A stretch of 64,000 nt of DNA from Erythrobacter donghaensis. GTDB lineage: Bacteria > Pseudomonadota > Alphaproteobacteria > Sphingomonadales > Sphingomonadaceae. Made by a program: the position numbers and the translations under genes. Where the stretch lies: NCBI RefSeq assembly GCF_002155425.1, contig NZ_MUYG01000010.1:186001-250000 (forward strand), in the 5' to 3' direction. This document shows positions 43,818-51,723 of this stretch, one piece after another. Each line of letters starts with the position of its first letter. Positions within the stretch are counted from its first letter, which is position 1. The notes under the pieces were generated by a model. It was not told where the DNA came from, made no database searches, and was given only the letters and a program-made list of their open reading frames with translations.

Positions 43818-45668
43818 CTATCCCTTCGCCCTCGCGATGTAGCGGCTCACCGTGTTCGCCATGACGCTGAGCGGCGCATTGCCGCCCAGCACCAGCGCGG
43901 TGTTGAATTCGCGCATGTCGTAGCGCCGCCCCAGCTCGCTCTTCGCCCGCTCGCGCTGGCGCAGGATCTCGCTGTGGCCGATCTTGTAGCCGCAGGCCTG
44001 CCCCGGCCAGCTGCAATAGCGATCGACTTCGGAGGCGACTTCCTCGACCTTGGAACCGTTCCTTTCGACAAAAAACTGGCGGCCCTGTTCGCGCGTCCAC
44101 TGCTTGGAGTGGAGCCCCGTGTCGACCACCAACCGGCAGGCGCGGAAGGCGAGGCTCTGGAGGAAGCCCAGCCGCCCGACCTCGAAGCCCTTGTAGGCGC
44201 CCAGCTCGTCCGCCAGCTGTTCGGCATAGAGCGCCCATCCTTCGGAAAAGGCGTTGAAGGCGAGGATCGAGCGGATCAGCGGCAGGCGGTTGGAGAACTC
44301 GCCCTCCCACACGTGGCCCGGAATGCTCTCGTGGAAGGTGAGATCGGCCAGATCATATTTGCGGTGCAGATCGGTGGTGCGCAAGTTGATCCAGAAGCGG
44401 CCCGGAATGCTGCCGTCCTTGCTGCCCGCCCCGCCGTAAGCGCCGGGCGCACCGGGCTCTTCCGACAGCGGCAGGCGCACCACCTCCATGCGCGGATTGA
44501 CCACCTGCGTGAAGGCGCGCGGCATCTGCGCCTTGATCCACTGCAGCCGCTCTTCGATGAAGGCGAAGATCTCCTTGCGGCCCTCGTCCCCTTCCGCAAA
44601 CTGGTAGCGCGGGTCTTCGGCGAGCGCGCGCATCCGTTCGCCCACGGAGCCCTTGGTGTAGCCGATCTTGCGCAGGATCGGGTCCATCCTGCCGTGGAGT
44701 TCCTCCAGCTCGGCGAGGCCCTGGCGGTGGATTTCGTCGGGCGAGAGGCTGGTGGTTGTCGAAGCGCCCAGCGCCCAGCCGTAATATTCCTCGCCCATCG
44801 GCTGCGCCCAGACGCCCGCCGAATCCTTGGCGGCAGCGCGCTGGACGCGCAGTTCGGCGAGCTGGCGTTCGAGCGCGGGGACGATCCCGCGCGCGGCGAT
44901 GCGCTCCGCCGTGGCCGCGGCGGATTGGGCCTCGGCCAGCTCCGATCCGGCGAGCGGCCCGGCATAGGCCTCCTTCGCACCGGCAATGCTCGATTCCATC
45001 TGCGCGATCGCCTTGTCGAGCAGGAAGGCGGGCGGCACCACGCCCATTGCGCGCGCGGCCTGAATGCGCTCGCGCTCGCCATCGAGCAACGCGGGGACTT
45101 CGATCAACCGGTCGAGATAGGGGCCGACATCATCGGCGGTGGCGAGCGGCTGGCTCGAGGAGAAGAAGCGCGGCATGTCGATATAGCCGCCGACATTCTG
45201 GATCACGACATAGGGCGCGTTACGCCAGCTGCCGACCGCGACATCGCCATAGGGCAGGGCCATGCCCTCGACCGCGCGGGTGAAGGCGGTCTCGACCACT
45301 TCGAAGCCGATCTGCTGATCGCTGGTGAGGCCGTCACGCGGGTAGGCCTTGACCTCGGCGACCATCTCCTTGAGCGCGCTGGCATAGGCCTGCCGCCCGG
45401 CTTCTCCCGGCGTCCCGAAGGTCGAGCGCCACGCGGCATAATCGCCCGTGTCGACCCCCGCACCGGTCGCACGGCCCGGCTCAAAAGCGAGCATCCGGTA
45501 GGCGATCGCATCGAGCGCGGCATCGGGCGCAAGGCCCGCGATCGGGCCGGGGATCGGCGGCGCTGCCTGCGCGGCGCGCGCGGCGGCGGGCATCAGGGCA
45601 ATTGCGGAAACGCCGCCAAGCCCGGTGAGGGCCTGACGGCGTGTGAAATCAGCGTGGTTCTCTCTCAT
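43818..45668 (-). CDS. DUF885-family secreted metalloprotein
   Basis: A 616-residue protein with a twin-arginine signal (TRRQALTGLGG), cleaved near ARAAQA. The DUF885 domain fills the rest; the motif FHESIPGHVWEGE is HExxxGH-like and probably binds zinc, as in related M32-like peptidases. It probably acts as a periplasmic peptidase. It is not clearly linked to its neighbours. Confidence 0.85.
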   Translation of the reverse strand: MRENHADFTRRQALTGLGGVSAIALMPAAARAAQAAPPIPGPIAGLAPDAALDAIAYRMLAFEPGRATGAGVDTGDYAAWRSTFGTPGEAGRQAYASALKEMVAEVKAYPRDGLTSDQQIGFEVVETAFTRAVEGMALPYGDVAVGSWRNAPYVVIQNVGGYIDMPRFFSSSQPLATADDVGPYLDRLIEVPALLDGERERIQAARAMGVVPPAFLLDKAIAQMESSIAGAKEAYAGPLAGSELAEAQSAAATAERIAARGIVPALERQLAELRVQRAAAKDSAGVWAQPMGEEYYGWALGASTTTSLSPDEIHRQGLAELEELHGRMDPILRKIGYTKGSVGERMRALAEDPRYQFAEGDEGRKEIFAFIEERLQWIKAQMPRAFTQVVNPRMEVVRLPLSEEPGAPGAYGGAGSKDGSIPGRFWINLRTTDLHRKYDLADLTFHESIPGHVWEGEFSNRLPLIRSILAFNAFSEGWALYAEQLADELGAYKGFEVGRLGFLQSLAFRACRLVVDTGLHSKQWTREQGRQFFVERNGSKVEEVASEVDRYCSWPGQACGYKIGHSEILRQRERAKSELGRRYDMREFNTALVLGGNAPLSVMANTVSRYIARAKG

Positions 45669-45725
45669 GCCCCCGGTTTGGCGAGGGGGCCGAGCCGAGT
45701 CAATCGCGCGCCAATGGCTGCGGGA

Positions 45726-46103
45726 TCAATCCTTCAGCATCCCGCCAACCTTGCCGCCTTCGGCCGCCAGCAGGTTGAGCACCGCGTGGTGCAGATTGAT
45801 ATTCTCCTCGGCCGTGCCCGAGTAGCCTTCCATGCCCAGTTCCTCGGCCAGTTCCTTGCGGTTGGCAAAGCTGGGATCGAGGCCGACCATCTTCATCAGA
45901 TCGACGATCGAGGTCTTCCAGTTGTACTTGTCGGCACCCGGCATGGCGGCGATGCGTGCTTCCATTTCCGCCTGACTGATCGGATCGGGCGCAGCCGGAG
46001 CAGCAGGCGCGGCGGGAGCGGCAGCCGGTGCGGGTGCAGGGGCCTTGGCCTCTTCCTTGTCAGAACCCCAGATCGCGTTCTTGATCGAACCAAAAATCCC
46101 CAT
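45726..46103 (-). CDS. DUF3597-family protein
   Basis: A 125-residue protein. It starts MGIFGSIKNAIWG, has an Ala/Pro-rich linker (about 20-43), then a conserved C-terminal domain (YNWKTSIVDLMKMVGLDPSFANRKELAEELGM) of the DUF3597 type. AAGGAGG sits 5 bases before the ATG at 46103; an adjacent ATG at 46106 is possible. The function is unknown. Confidence 0.8.
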   Translation of the reverse strand: MGIFGSIKNAIWGSDKEEAKAPAPAPAAAPAAPAAPAAPDPISQAEMEARIAAMPGADKYNWKTSIVDLMKMVGLDPSFANRKELAEELGMEGYSGTAEENINLHHAVLNLLAAEGGKVGGMLKD

Positions 46104-46207
46104 CATACCCTCCTTCGCGCGGCAGATTGTCGCTGCACCAGCCATATCCGGCGCATGCGCAATTGCGGTGACGCCGCAGCACCATAGGCCGAGGACTCCT
46201 TCGCGCA

Positions 46208-46420
46208 ATGACCGATATCGTGCTCTCCATCGTGATGCTTGCCGCGCTGGCGCTGCTGGCGGGTGCCTTCGTGCTGTGGCGGCGCACGGGCGAGGCGAAG
46301 AACCCGCTGCTGATGGTGCTGCTCGCGGCCATCGCGGTGATCAACGTGCTGATCTGGACGCTGCCCTCCACCGGCGGCGAGGCGCCGATCGAGCAGATCA
46401 AGGCGGCCGGGGGCGAATAA
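46208..46420 (+). CDS. Small two-span membrane protein
   Basis: A 70-residue protein with two hydrophobic helices (about 4-24 and 33-52) separated by RRTGEAKNP. It is divergent from the DUF3597 gene and followed by stacked hairpins. I recognise no family. Confidence 0.5.
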   Translation: MTDIVLSIVMLAALALLAGAFVLWRRTGEAKNPLLMVLLAAIAVINVLIWTLPSTGGEAPIEQIKAAGGE

Positions 46421-46460
46421 CCCACTCCCGTCGCGCGCTTGCCGGATTTTCGGCGTCGCA

Positions 46461-46546
46461 GACGCCGCAAGGCCGACCGGCCGCCCGCAGCGATGCGACC
46501 GTCAGGTCGCATGAGCGAGGAACGGCGCGCCCGGAGGGGCGCGCCG
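46461..46546. terminator. Three consecutive hairpins between convergent genes
   Basis: Perfect stems in order: CGGCGTC/GACGCCG (46461-46477, 3-base loop), ATGCGACC/GGTCGCAT (46493-46512, 4-base loop), and CGGCGCGCC/GGCGCGCCG (46523-46546, 6-base loop). They precede the 3' end of tonB and follow the small membrane gene. At least the last fits a terminator serving both sides. Confidence 0.6.
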
Positions 46547-46555
46547 ACCAACAAA

Positions 46556-47245
46556 TTACGGAATACGCCAGGTGATCGAGCTCGAATAGCTGCCCGCCAC
46601 CGCCTTGCCCGAACCGTCGCGCGCCGCCTCGAACCGGGCGCGCTTGGTCACCAACTCGCACGTGGCGGTATCGAGCGCGGCATGGCCGGTCGAGCGGGTG
46701 ATGGTGCAGCCGGTGACCTTGCCGCTCGCGCTGATCGCCAGCGTGAAGCGCGCCGTGCCGGTCAGCTCCTCACGCACCCAGCGCGGGCGGTAGTCGTCAT
46801 TCGTCACCCACTTGCCGGGATTGCCCTTGGGCTTGGCGCCGACCGGGTCGAAGGGCGAGGCGCTGGGGCCGGGGGTGGGGAAGCTGTCGCCGGTCGTGCC
46901 GGTGCCCGCGCCGCCGTCGCCCGTGCCCGGGAAGGGATCGGCGGGGGTGTCCCAGCCGGTCCAGTCGTTTGGCAGGTCGGGCGTGGGCAGCGGCGGATTG
47001 TCGGGCGTGGTCGTGGGCCCGCTGGTGGGCGTGTCACGGTCACGCGGGGTGTCCGGCTTGGGCGGCGGGGGCGGGGGCAAGGGGAAGTCGGGGATATCGC
47101 GCGCCTCGGGCCGGGGCTTTTCGGGCACGGTCACCACCGTCACCGCAAGGCCGATCACCAGCACCGCGCCGAAGGCACCCGGAACGCCGAGCGCCGCCAG
47201 CATGGCAGCAGGATTGGGACGGCGATTGGCAGAAGCATAGGTCAT
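46556..47245 (-). CDS. TonB-family energy transducer
   Basis: A 229-residue TonB-like protein. A short cytoplasmic N-terminus, one TM (about 19-42), a Pro-rich periplasmic spacer (about 43-120), then the C-terminal TonB domain (TARFTLAISASGKVTGCTIT, then LDTATCELVTKRARFEAARD). It carries proton-motive energy to outer-membrane receptors. No exbBD or receptor gene is adjacent. The start at 47245 gives the normal N-terminus. Confidence 0.85.
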   Translation of the reverse strand: MTYASANRRPNPAAMLAALGVPGAFGAVLVIGLAVTVVTVPEKPRPEARDIPDFPLPPPPPPKPDTPRDRDTPTSGPTTTPDNPPLPTPDLPNDWTGWDTPADPFPGTGDGGAGTGTTGDSFPTPGPSASPFDPVGAKPKGNPGKWVTNDDYRPRWVREELTGTARFTLAISASGKVTGCTITRSTGHAALDTATCELVTKRARFEAARDGSGKAVAGSYSSSITWRIP

Positions 47246-47562
47246 AGGGGGGCTCCTCTCTCCATCATCATGGGAGCAGGGCCGGAGCACCGTATCGCAA
47301 GCAGGACCTCCGGCCCGGCTCGCTGTCGAAGATACTATGATTTTTGATAGGCGCGAAGAACTTTCGCGTTGCTTTTCAATACTGTATTTTTTGCAACCAT
47401 TTCAGTAGAGAAATGACTGAATTTGTTAACTGCACGCCATCCGGCGTGCAGTCCTCGCTGCGTTTCCTTCGCTTCGCTCCGGAGCAACTGCGGGCGCGCG
47501 GTCGCGCTTGCGGCCTGCCTTGAGGCAGGCCGGTGCAGGCGTGTTCCAGCCCTCAATACCAC
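47246..47562. other. 317-base intergenic region with hairpins
   Basis: It lies upstream of tonB and downstream of the hydrolase, both on the minus strand. The tonB-proximal half is AT-rich (around 47335-47430), probably the tonB promoter region. Hairpins are CGCGAA/TTCGCG (47352-47368), CTGCACGCC/GGCGTGCAG (47430-47451) and GGCCTGCCT/AGGCAGGCC (47512-47531). The last may terminate the hydrolase transcript. No ORF is convincing. Confidence 0.5.
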
Positions 47563-48219
47563 CTATTTAATCGGGCAATCCGGCGAGAGGCGGAAGTCGA
47601 GATAGTTGTCGACCGACTTCATCATGTCGTCGATCTCGTTCTCGAAGAAGTGGTTGGCGCGCGGGATTTCGTCGTGGTGGATGGTGATGTGCTTCTGCGT
47701 GCGCAGCTTGTCGACCAGCTTCTGCACCGCGCCGGGCTGCACCACGGTATCGGCGGCGCCTTGCACGAAGATGCCGCTCGCCGGGCAAGGGGCGAGGAAG
47801 CTGAAGTCGTACATGTTGGCGGGCGGTGCCACCGAGATGAAGCCGCGCACTTCCGGGCGGCGCATCAGCAGCTGCATCCCGATCAGCGCGCCGAAGCTGT
47901 AGCCCGCAATCCACGTGCTCTGCGCTTCGGGGTGGATCGACTGCACCCAGTCGAGCGCGCTCGCCGCGTCGGAGAGTTCGCCGATGCCGGAGTCGAAGCT
48001 CCCTTGCGAGCGCCCGACGCCGCGGAAGTTGAAGCGCAGCGTGGCGAACCCGCGGTCGGCAAAGGTCTTGTAGAGCCGCTGCACGATGCGGTCGTTCATC
48101 GTGCCGCCGCCTTCGGGGTGCGGATGGAGGATCATCGCCACCGGCGCGCGCGGGCGCGGGGGCGGGGAGAAACGGCCTTCAAGACGGCCTTCAGGGCCGG
48201 GAAAGATGACGGAGGGCAT
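47563..48219 (-). CDS. Alpha/beta hydrolase (dienelactone hydrolase-like)
   Basis: A 218-residue hydrolase. The oxyanion segment is HPHPEGGGTMND, the nucleophile is in AGYSFGALIG, and the C-terminal histidine is in IPRANHFF. It resembles the KANL3/Tex30-type hydrolases seen beside cysteine desulfurase genes in Sphingomonadales. It is divergent from the desulfurase pair, 134 bases away. The substrate is unknown. Confidence 0.85.
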   Translation of the reverse strand: MPSVIFPGPEGRLEGRFSPPPRPRAPVAMILHPHPEGGGTMNDRIVQRLYKTFADRGFATLRFNFRGVGRSQGSFDSGIGELSDAASALDWVQSIHPEAQSTWIAGYSFGALIGMQLLMRRPEVRGFISVAPPANMYDFSFLAPCPASGIFVQGAADTVVQPGAVQKLVDKLRTQKHITIHHDEIPRANHFFENEIDDMMKSVDNYLDFRLSPDCPIK

Positions 48220-48353
48220 CGGTAGACCTTGTGATCGAGGAGCCGCACCACGCCGGGTGGCGCGCGCGAAAGCGGGCTCTATATAGGGTGCGATGGTATT
48301 TTCGCAATTTTTTGTCGCGTTGGCTTTGCGGGTGCCTGAAAAGGGGGCAGCAA

Positions 48354-49415
48354 ATGGCTGAGCGGGTCTATCTCGACCACGCCGCGACCTCGCCTTTGCG
48401 CCCCGAGGCTCGGGCGGCGATGGAAGAGGGGTTCCGGCTATGGGCCAACCCCTCCAGCCCCCACGCCGAGGGCCGCCGAGCGCGCGCTGCGCTTGAAGAC
48501 GCGCGCGAGCGGATCAAGCGGGCGCTGGGGTGGGAAGGGGAGCTGATCTTCACCAGCGGCGCGAGCGAGGCTTTGTGGATTGCACTCAACCGGGCGAAGG
48601 CGAAGCGCCGGATCGTCAGCGCGGTCGAACATGATGCGGTGTTCCGGGCAGCGCCGGATGCGACGGTCATCCCCATCCCGCCGTCCGGCGCGGAGCCTGA
48701 CCGCGATGCACTGGCCGAGGCGCTGGGCGAGGGCGAGGCGGTCTTCGCGCTTCAATCGCTCAATTCCGAGACGGGAACGCAGCTTCTCCATGCCAAGTGG
48801 GAGCATAGCCTTTCCCTCGCGTGGCAGGTGCGCGAGGCCGGTGGGCTGTTGCTGGCCGATTGCTCGCAGAGCGCGGGCAAGATGGCGCTTCCCGAGGCCG
48901 ACATGATCGTGGCGAGCGCCCACAAGTTCGGCGGGCCGATCGGGATCGGCGCGCTGCTGGTGCGTGATTTCGCTATGCTCGAACCCGGCGGCGGGCATGA
49001 GCGTGGCTATCGGCATGGGACCGAGAACCTTCCCGGCGCGATGGGTATGGCAGCGGCGCTGGACGCGGGGGGACTGGAAAGCTGGGCCACCAGCGAGGCC
49101 GAGCGGCTCGACTTCCGACAGGCGATATGGGCCGCTGGCGAGGGGATGACGATGGGGCCGCAATGCTCGCACATCATGGCAGTCGCCCACCCCACCATGT
49201 CCGCCCAAGCCCTTTTGATCCGGCTCGACGGACAAGGCTTCGCGGTCTCGGCGGGAAGCGCGTGTTCTTCGGGCACGCTCAAGAAAAGCCGGGTGCTCGA
49301 TGCCTTCGGGGTGCCCGACGACGTCGCGGCGCGCACGATCCGGGTGAGCCTCGGGTGGTCGACCACGCCCGAGGAGCTGGAGCGGTTTGCTGACGCCTGG
49401 GCGTCGCTATGCTGA
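48354..49415 (+). CDS. Cysteine desulfurase-family aminotransferase (copy 1)
   Basis: A 353-residue class V PLP enzyme of the NifS/IscS type. The PLP lysine is K191 in SAHKFGGPIG, His93 stacks on PLP, and the active cysteine loop is SAGSACSSGTLKKS. It removes sulfur from cysteine for Fe-S or thio modification. The second copy follows after a repeat. Identity between the two copies is low, so they are not a recent duplication. No IscU/SufU scaffold gene is adjacent. Confidence 0.88.
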   Translation: MAERVYLDHAATSPLRPEARAAMEEGFRLWANPSSPHAEGRRARAALEDARERIKRALGWEGELIFTSGASEALWIALNRAKAKRRIVSAVEHDAVFRAAPDATVIPIPPSGAEPDRDALAEALGEGEAVFALQSLNSETGTQLLHAKWEHSLSLAWQVREAGGLLLADCSQSAGKMALPEADMIVASAHKFGGPIGIGALLVRDFAMLEPGGGHERGYRHGTENLPGAMGMAAALDAGGLESWATSEAERLDFRQAIWAAGEGMTMGPQCSHIMAVAHPTMSAQALLIRLDGQGFAVSAGSACSSGTLKKSRVLDAFGVPDDVAARTIRVSLGWSTTPEELERFADAWASLC

Positions 49416-49423
49416 ATCCCTAC

Positions 49424-49508
49424 CGTCTCCCCGGACTTGATCCGGGGCCCCGCTATCTTGAACCGCAGCGCAAAGACAGCGGGATCCCGGGTCAAGCCCG
49501 GGAAGACG
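49424..49508. repeat. Bipartite palindromic repeat between the two desulfurases (family B)
   Basis: An 85-base element whose ends are roughly inverted (CGTCTCCCCGG at 49424, CCCGGGAAGACG ending 49508). It has the same layout and similar core (CTTGATCCGGG, AGCGGGATCCCGG) as 7812-7916. It occupies most of the 115-base gap. Confidence 0.65.
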
Positions 49509-49530
49509 AAAAGCGGTGAAGTGTAACACC

Positions 49531-50628
49531 ATGATCTACCTCGACTATCAAGCAACCACGCCCCTCGCGCCCGAAGCGCGCGAGGCGATGCTGCGCTGGC
49601 TCGGCGGGCCGGAGAGCGACACTTTCGGCAACCCCCATTCGCCCCACCGCATGGGCCGCATGGCCGCCGCCGCGGTCGAGACGGCGCGCGAGCGGGTCGC
49701 GGCGCTCTTACCCCCGAACGGCAAGCTGATCTTCACCAGCGGCGCGACCGAGGCGATCAACACCGTCATTCAGGGCACGCCGGGCGATGTCATCACCTTC
49801 GCCACCGAACACGCCGCCGTGCTCGATTGCCAGCGCGCGGTCGAGGCGCAGGGGCGGCGCTTCACGGTGCTTCCCGTGTCCCCGGATGGCCGCGCCGATG
49901 TCGCAGCTTTGGCGGATCATGTCACGCCTTCGACCGGCCTTGTCGCGGTGATGGCGATCAATAACGAGATCGGGGTGCGCAACCCGCTCGCCCCGGTGGT
50001 GGAGATCGCCCGGCGCGTGGGCGCGCGGGTGCTGGTCGATGCGGTGCAGGCCTATGGCAAGGTGCCGGTCGAAGTCGCGGCCGATTACATCGCGATCTCC
50101 GCGCACAAATGCCACGGGCCCAAGGGCATCGGCGCGCTGTGGATCGGCCCCGACACGCCGCCGCCCGCGCCGCTGATGCTGGGCGGGGGGCAGGAGGGTG
50201 GCCTCAGGTCAGGCACGCTCTCGCCCGCGCTCGCCGCCGGGTTCGGCGCAGCGGCGCAGGCCGCGCAGGAGGGTCTGTCAGAGCAAATGTTTCACGTGGA
50301 ACATTTATGGAACATCGGTCGCACCGCCTTCGCCGACTGGACGCTCAACGGCAGCGCGGTGGATCGCTGGCACGGCAACCTCAACATCCGTAAGGACGGC
50401 CTCGACGTCGCCCGGCTGATGAGCGACTGCCGCCAGATCATGTTCTCCGCAGGGAGCGCCTGTGCCAGCGGATCGGGCCGGCCGAGCCATGTGTTGCGCG
50501 CTCTGGGGCTGACGGACGCTCAGGCAAAGTCCTCTATCCGCATCGGTTTCGGGCGTTATACCACGGCGCAGGACATCGAAACCGCCGCCGCCGCGATTCT
50601 CGCCGCCGCGAAGGAGCAAGGCCTGTGA
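49531..50628 (+). CDS. Cysteine desulfurase (copy 2), carrying parS
   Basis: A 365-residue NifS/IscS-like PLP enzyme. The PLP lysine is K193 in SAHKCHGPKG, His94 stacks on the ring, and the sulfur-carrying cysteine lies in SAGSACASGSGRPSHVL. In the middle it reads MFHVEH (253-258), encoded by a ParB site. ATG 49531 starts MIYLDYQATTP; a GTG at 49516 adds five residues. It overlaps the ferredoxin start. Confidence 0.92.
   Translation: MIYLDYQATTPLAPEAREAMLRWLGGPESDTFGNPHSPHRMGRMAAAAVETARERVAALLPPNGKLIFTSGATEAINTVIQGTPGDVITFATEHAAVLDCQRAVEAQGRRFTVLPVSPDGRADVAALADHVTPSTGLVAVMAINNEIGVRNPLAPVVEIARRVGARVLVDAVQAYGKVPVEVAADYIAISAHKCHGPKGIGALWIGPDTPPPAPLMLGGGQEGGLRSGTLSPALAAGFGAAAQAAQEGLSEQMFHVEHLWNIGRTAFADWTLNGSAVDRWHGNLNIRKDGLDVARLMSDCRQIMFSAGSACASGSGRPSHVLRALGLTDAQAKSSIRIGFGRYTTAQDIETAAAAILAAAKEQGL
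50288..50303. promoter_or_regulatory. parS (ParB-binding) site inside a cysteine desulfurase gene
   Basis: TGTTTCACGTGGAACA differs from the parS consensus TGTTTCACGTGAAACA at one base. Flanking A and T extend the dyad to 18 bp with one mismatched pair. It lies in a coding sequence, where it spells MFHVEH. Chromosomal parS sites usually cluster near the origin. Confidence 0.82.
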
Positions 50629-50960
50629 GCATCACCCTGACCTTCATCGACCCGCGCGGGAAAACGGTCACCACCGAGGCCGCGCCGGGCGACAACCTGC
50701 TCCGCGCAGGACAAGCGGCGGGCCTGCCGCTGGAGGGGACGTGCGAGGGGCAGATGGCGTGTTCGACCTGTCATGTCGTCGTCGCCGCCGAATGGTTCGA
50801 CCGCCTGCCGCCCGCCAGCGAGGAAGAGGAAGACATGCTCGATTTCGCCGCGGGTGCGCGGCGGACGAGCCGCTTGTCGTGCCAGATCGAAATCACGCCG
50901 GAGCTTGACGGCCTTACCGTCAGCGTGCCCGGCGAAAGCAACGATCTCAGACGCATGTAA
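50625..50960 (+). CDS. [2Fe-2S] ferredoxin (adrenodoxin type)
   Basis: A 111-residue ferredoxin. Cluster cysteines are CEGQMACSTC plus a fourth Cys in TSRLSCQI, as in vertebrate-type/IscFdx ferredoxins. It probably supplies electrons for Fe-S assembly beside the desulfurase. Its GTG overlaps the desulfurase stop by four bases (GTGA). A terminator follows. Confidence 0.95.
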   Translation: MSITLTFIDPRGKTVTTEAAPGDNLLRAGQAAGLPLEGTCEGQMACSTCHVVVAAEWFDRLPPASEEEEDMLDFAAGARRTSRLSCQIEITPELDGLTVSVPGESNDLRRM

Positions 50961-50961
50961 A

Positions 50962-50998
50962 ACCGCCCGCCCCCTGGGTAGGGAGCGGGCGGTGTTTT
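50962..50998 (+). terminator. Rho-independent terminator after the ferredoxin
   Basis: A 9-bp stem ACCGCCCGC (50962-50970) with GCGGGCGGT (50985-50993), an inner CCC/GGG pair and a GTTTT tail. It serves the desulfurase-ferredoxin transcript. Confidence 0.82.
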
Positions 50999-51011
50999 GT
51001 CTGTTTCAGGC

Positions 51012-51563
51012 TTAGGCGACCTTGCGGGTGTCTTCGGTGCGGCGCATCCCCACGGCATCCTTCAATGCCTTGGTGAAGGCGGGGATATCGTCGGGCATTC
51101 GGCTGGTGATGATGTGGCCGTCGACCGCGACATTCTGGTCGATCACCGCACCGCCGGCATTGGTGAGGTCAGTGCGGATCGAGGGCCAACCGGTCACCAC
51201 CTTGCCGCGAATGATCCCGGCTTCGGCCAGCAGCCACGGCGCGTGGCAGATCGCCGCGATCGGCTTTCCGGCCTTGTCGAATTCGCGCACCAGGCTGATG
51301 ACCTTGTCGTTCATGCGCAGGATATCGGGGTTGATCTGGCCGCCCGGCAGCAGCAGCGCGGCGTAATCGTCGGTGCTGACATTATCGACCAGCATGTCGA
51401 CCTTGACGCTGTCGCCCCAGTTGCCGTCATTCCAGCCCTTGATCTCGCCTTCGTCGAGGCTGGCGACCACGGTCTCGGCACCGGCTTCTTCGAGTAGGCG
51501 CTTGGGTTCCATCAATTCCGACTGTTCAAACCCGTCGGTGGCGATGATGAGGATCGGTTTCAT
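51012..51563 (-). CDS. DJ-1/PfpI-family protein (type 1 glutamine amidotransferase-like)
   Basis: A 183-residue DJ-1/PfpI protein. The nucleophile elbow is AICHAP with Cys106, and the Glu near the N-terminus (FEQSELMEP) fits the family's cysteine-activating residue. Homologues act as stress-response hydrolases or deglycases. It is monocistronic, converging with the ferredoxin terminator. Confidence 0.9.
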   Translation of the reverse strand: MKPILIIATDGFEQSELMEPKRLLEEAGAETVVASLDEGEIKGWNDGNWGDSVKVDMLVDNVSTDDYAALLLPGGQINPDILRMNDKVISLVREFDKAGKPIAAICHAPWLLAEAGIIRGKVVTGWPSIRTDLTNAGGAVIDQNVAVDGHIITSRMPDDIPAFTKALKDAVGMRRTEDTRKVA

Positions 51564-51723
51564 ATGCTATCTCCTTGTTTTTACGTTACTGCACCAACTG
51601 TAGGCAGCGCATTTTGTTCCATCGGGCAGGGCGGGGAGTGGCTGGGCTGCGATGGGTCGCCCCGGGGCCAACCCTGTGGAAAGCCCTCTCCCGGCGCAGC
51701 GCGCGGGTTGCTAGATCAAGGCC

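Noticed and set aside
43680..46187. An 835-codon plus-strand frame opposite three genes
   Set aside because: A shadow frame over the flavoprotein, DUF885 and DUF3597 genes, which all have recognisable families.
49424..49508. Insertion sequence remnant
   Set aside because: No transposase fragment or target duplication is visible. It fits a small palindromic repeat better.
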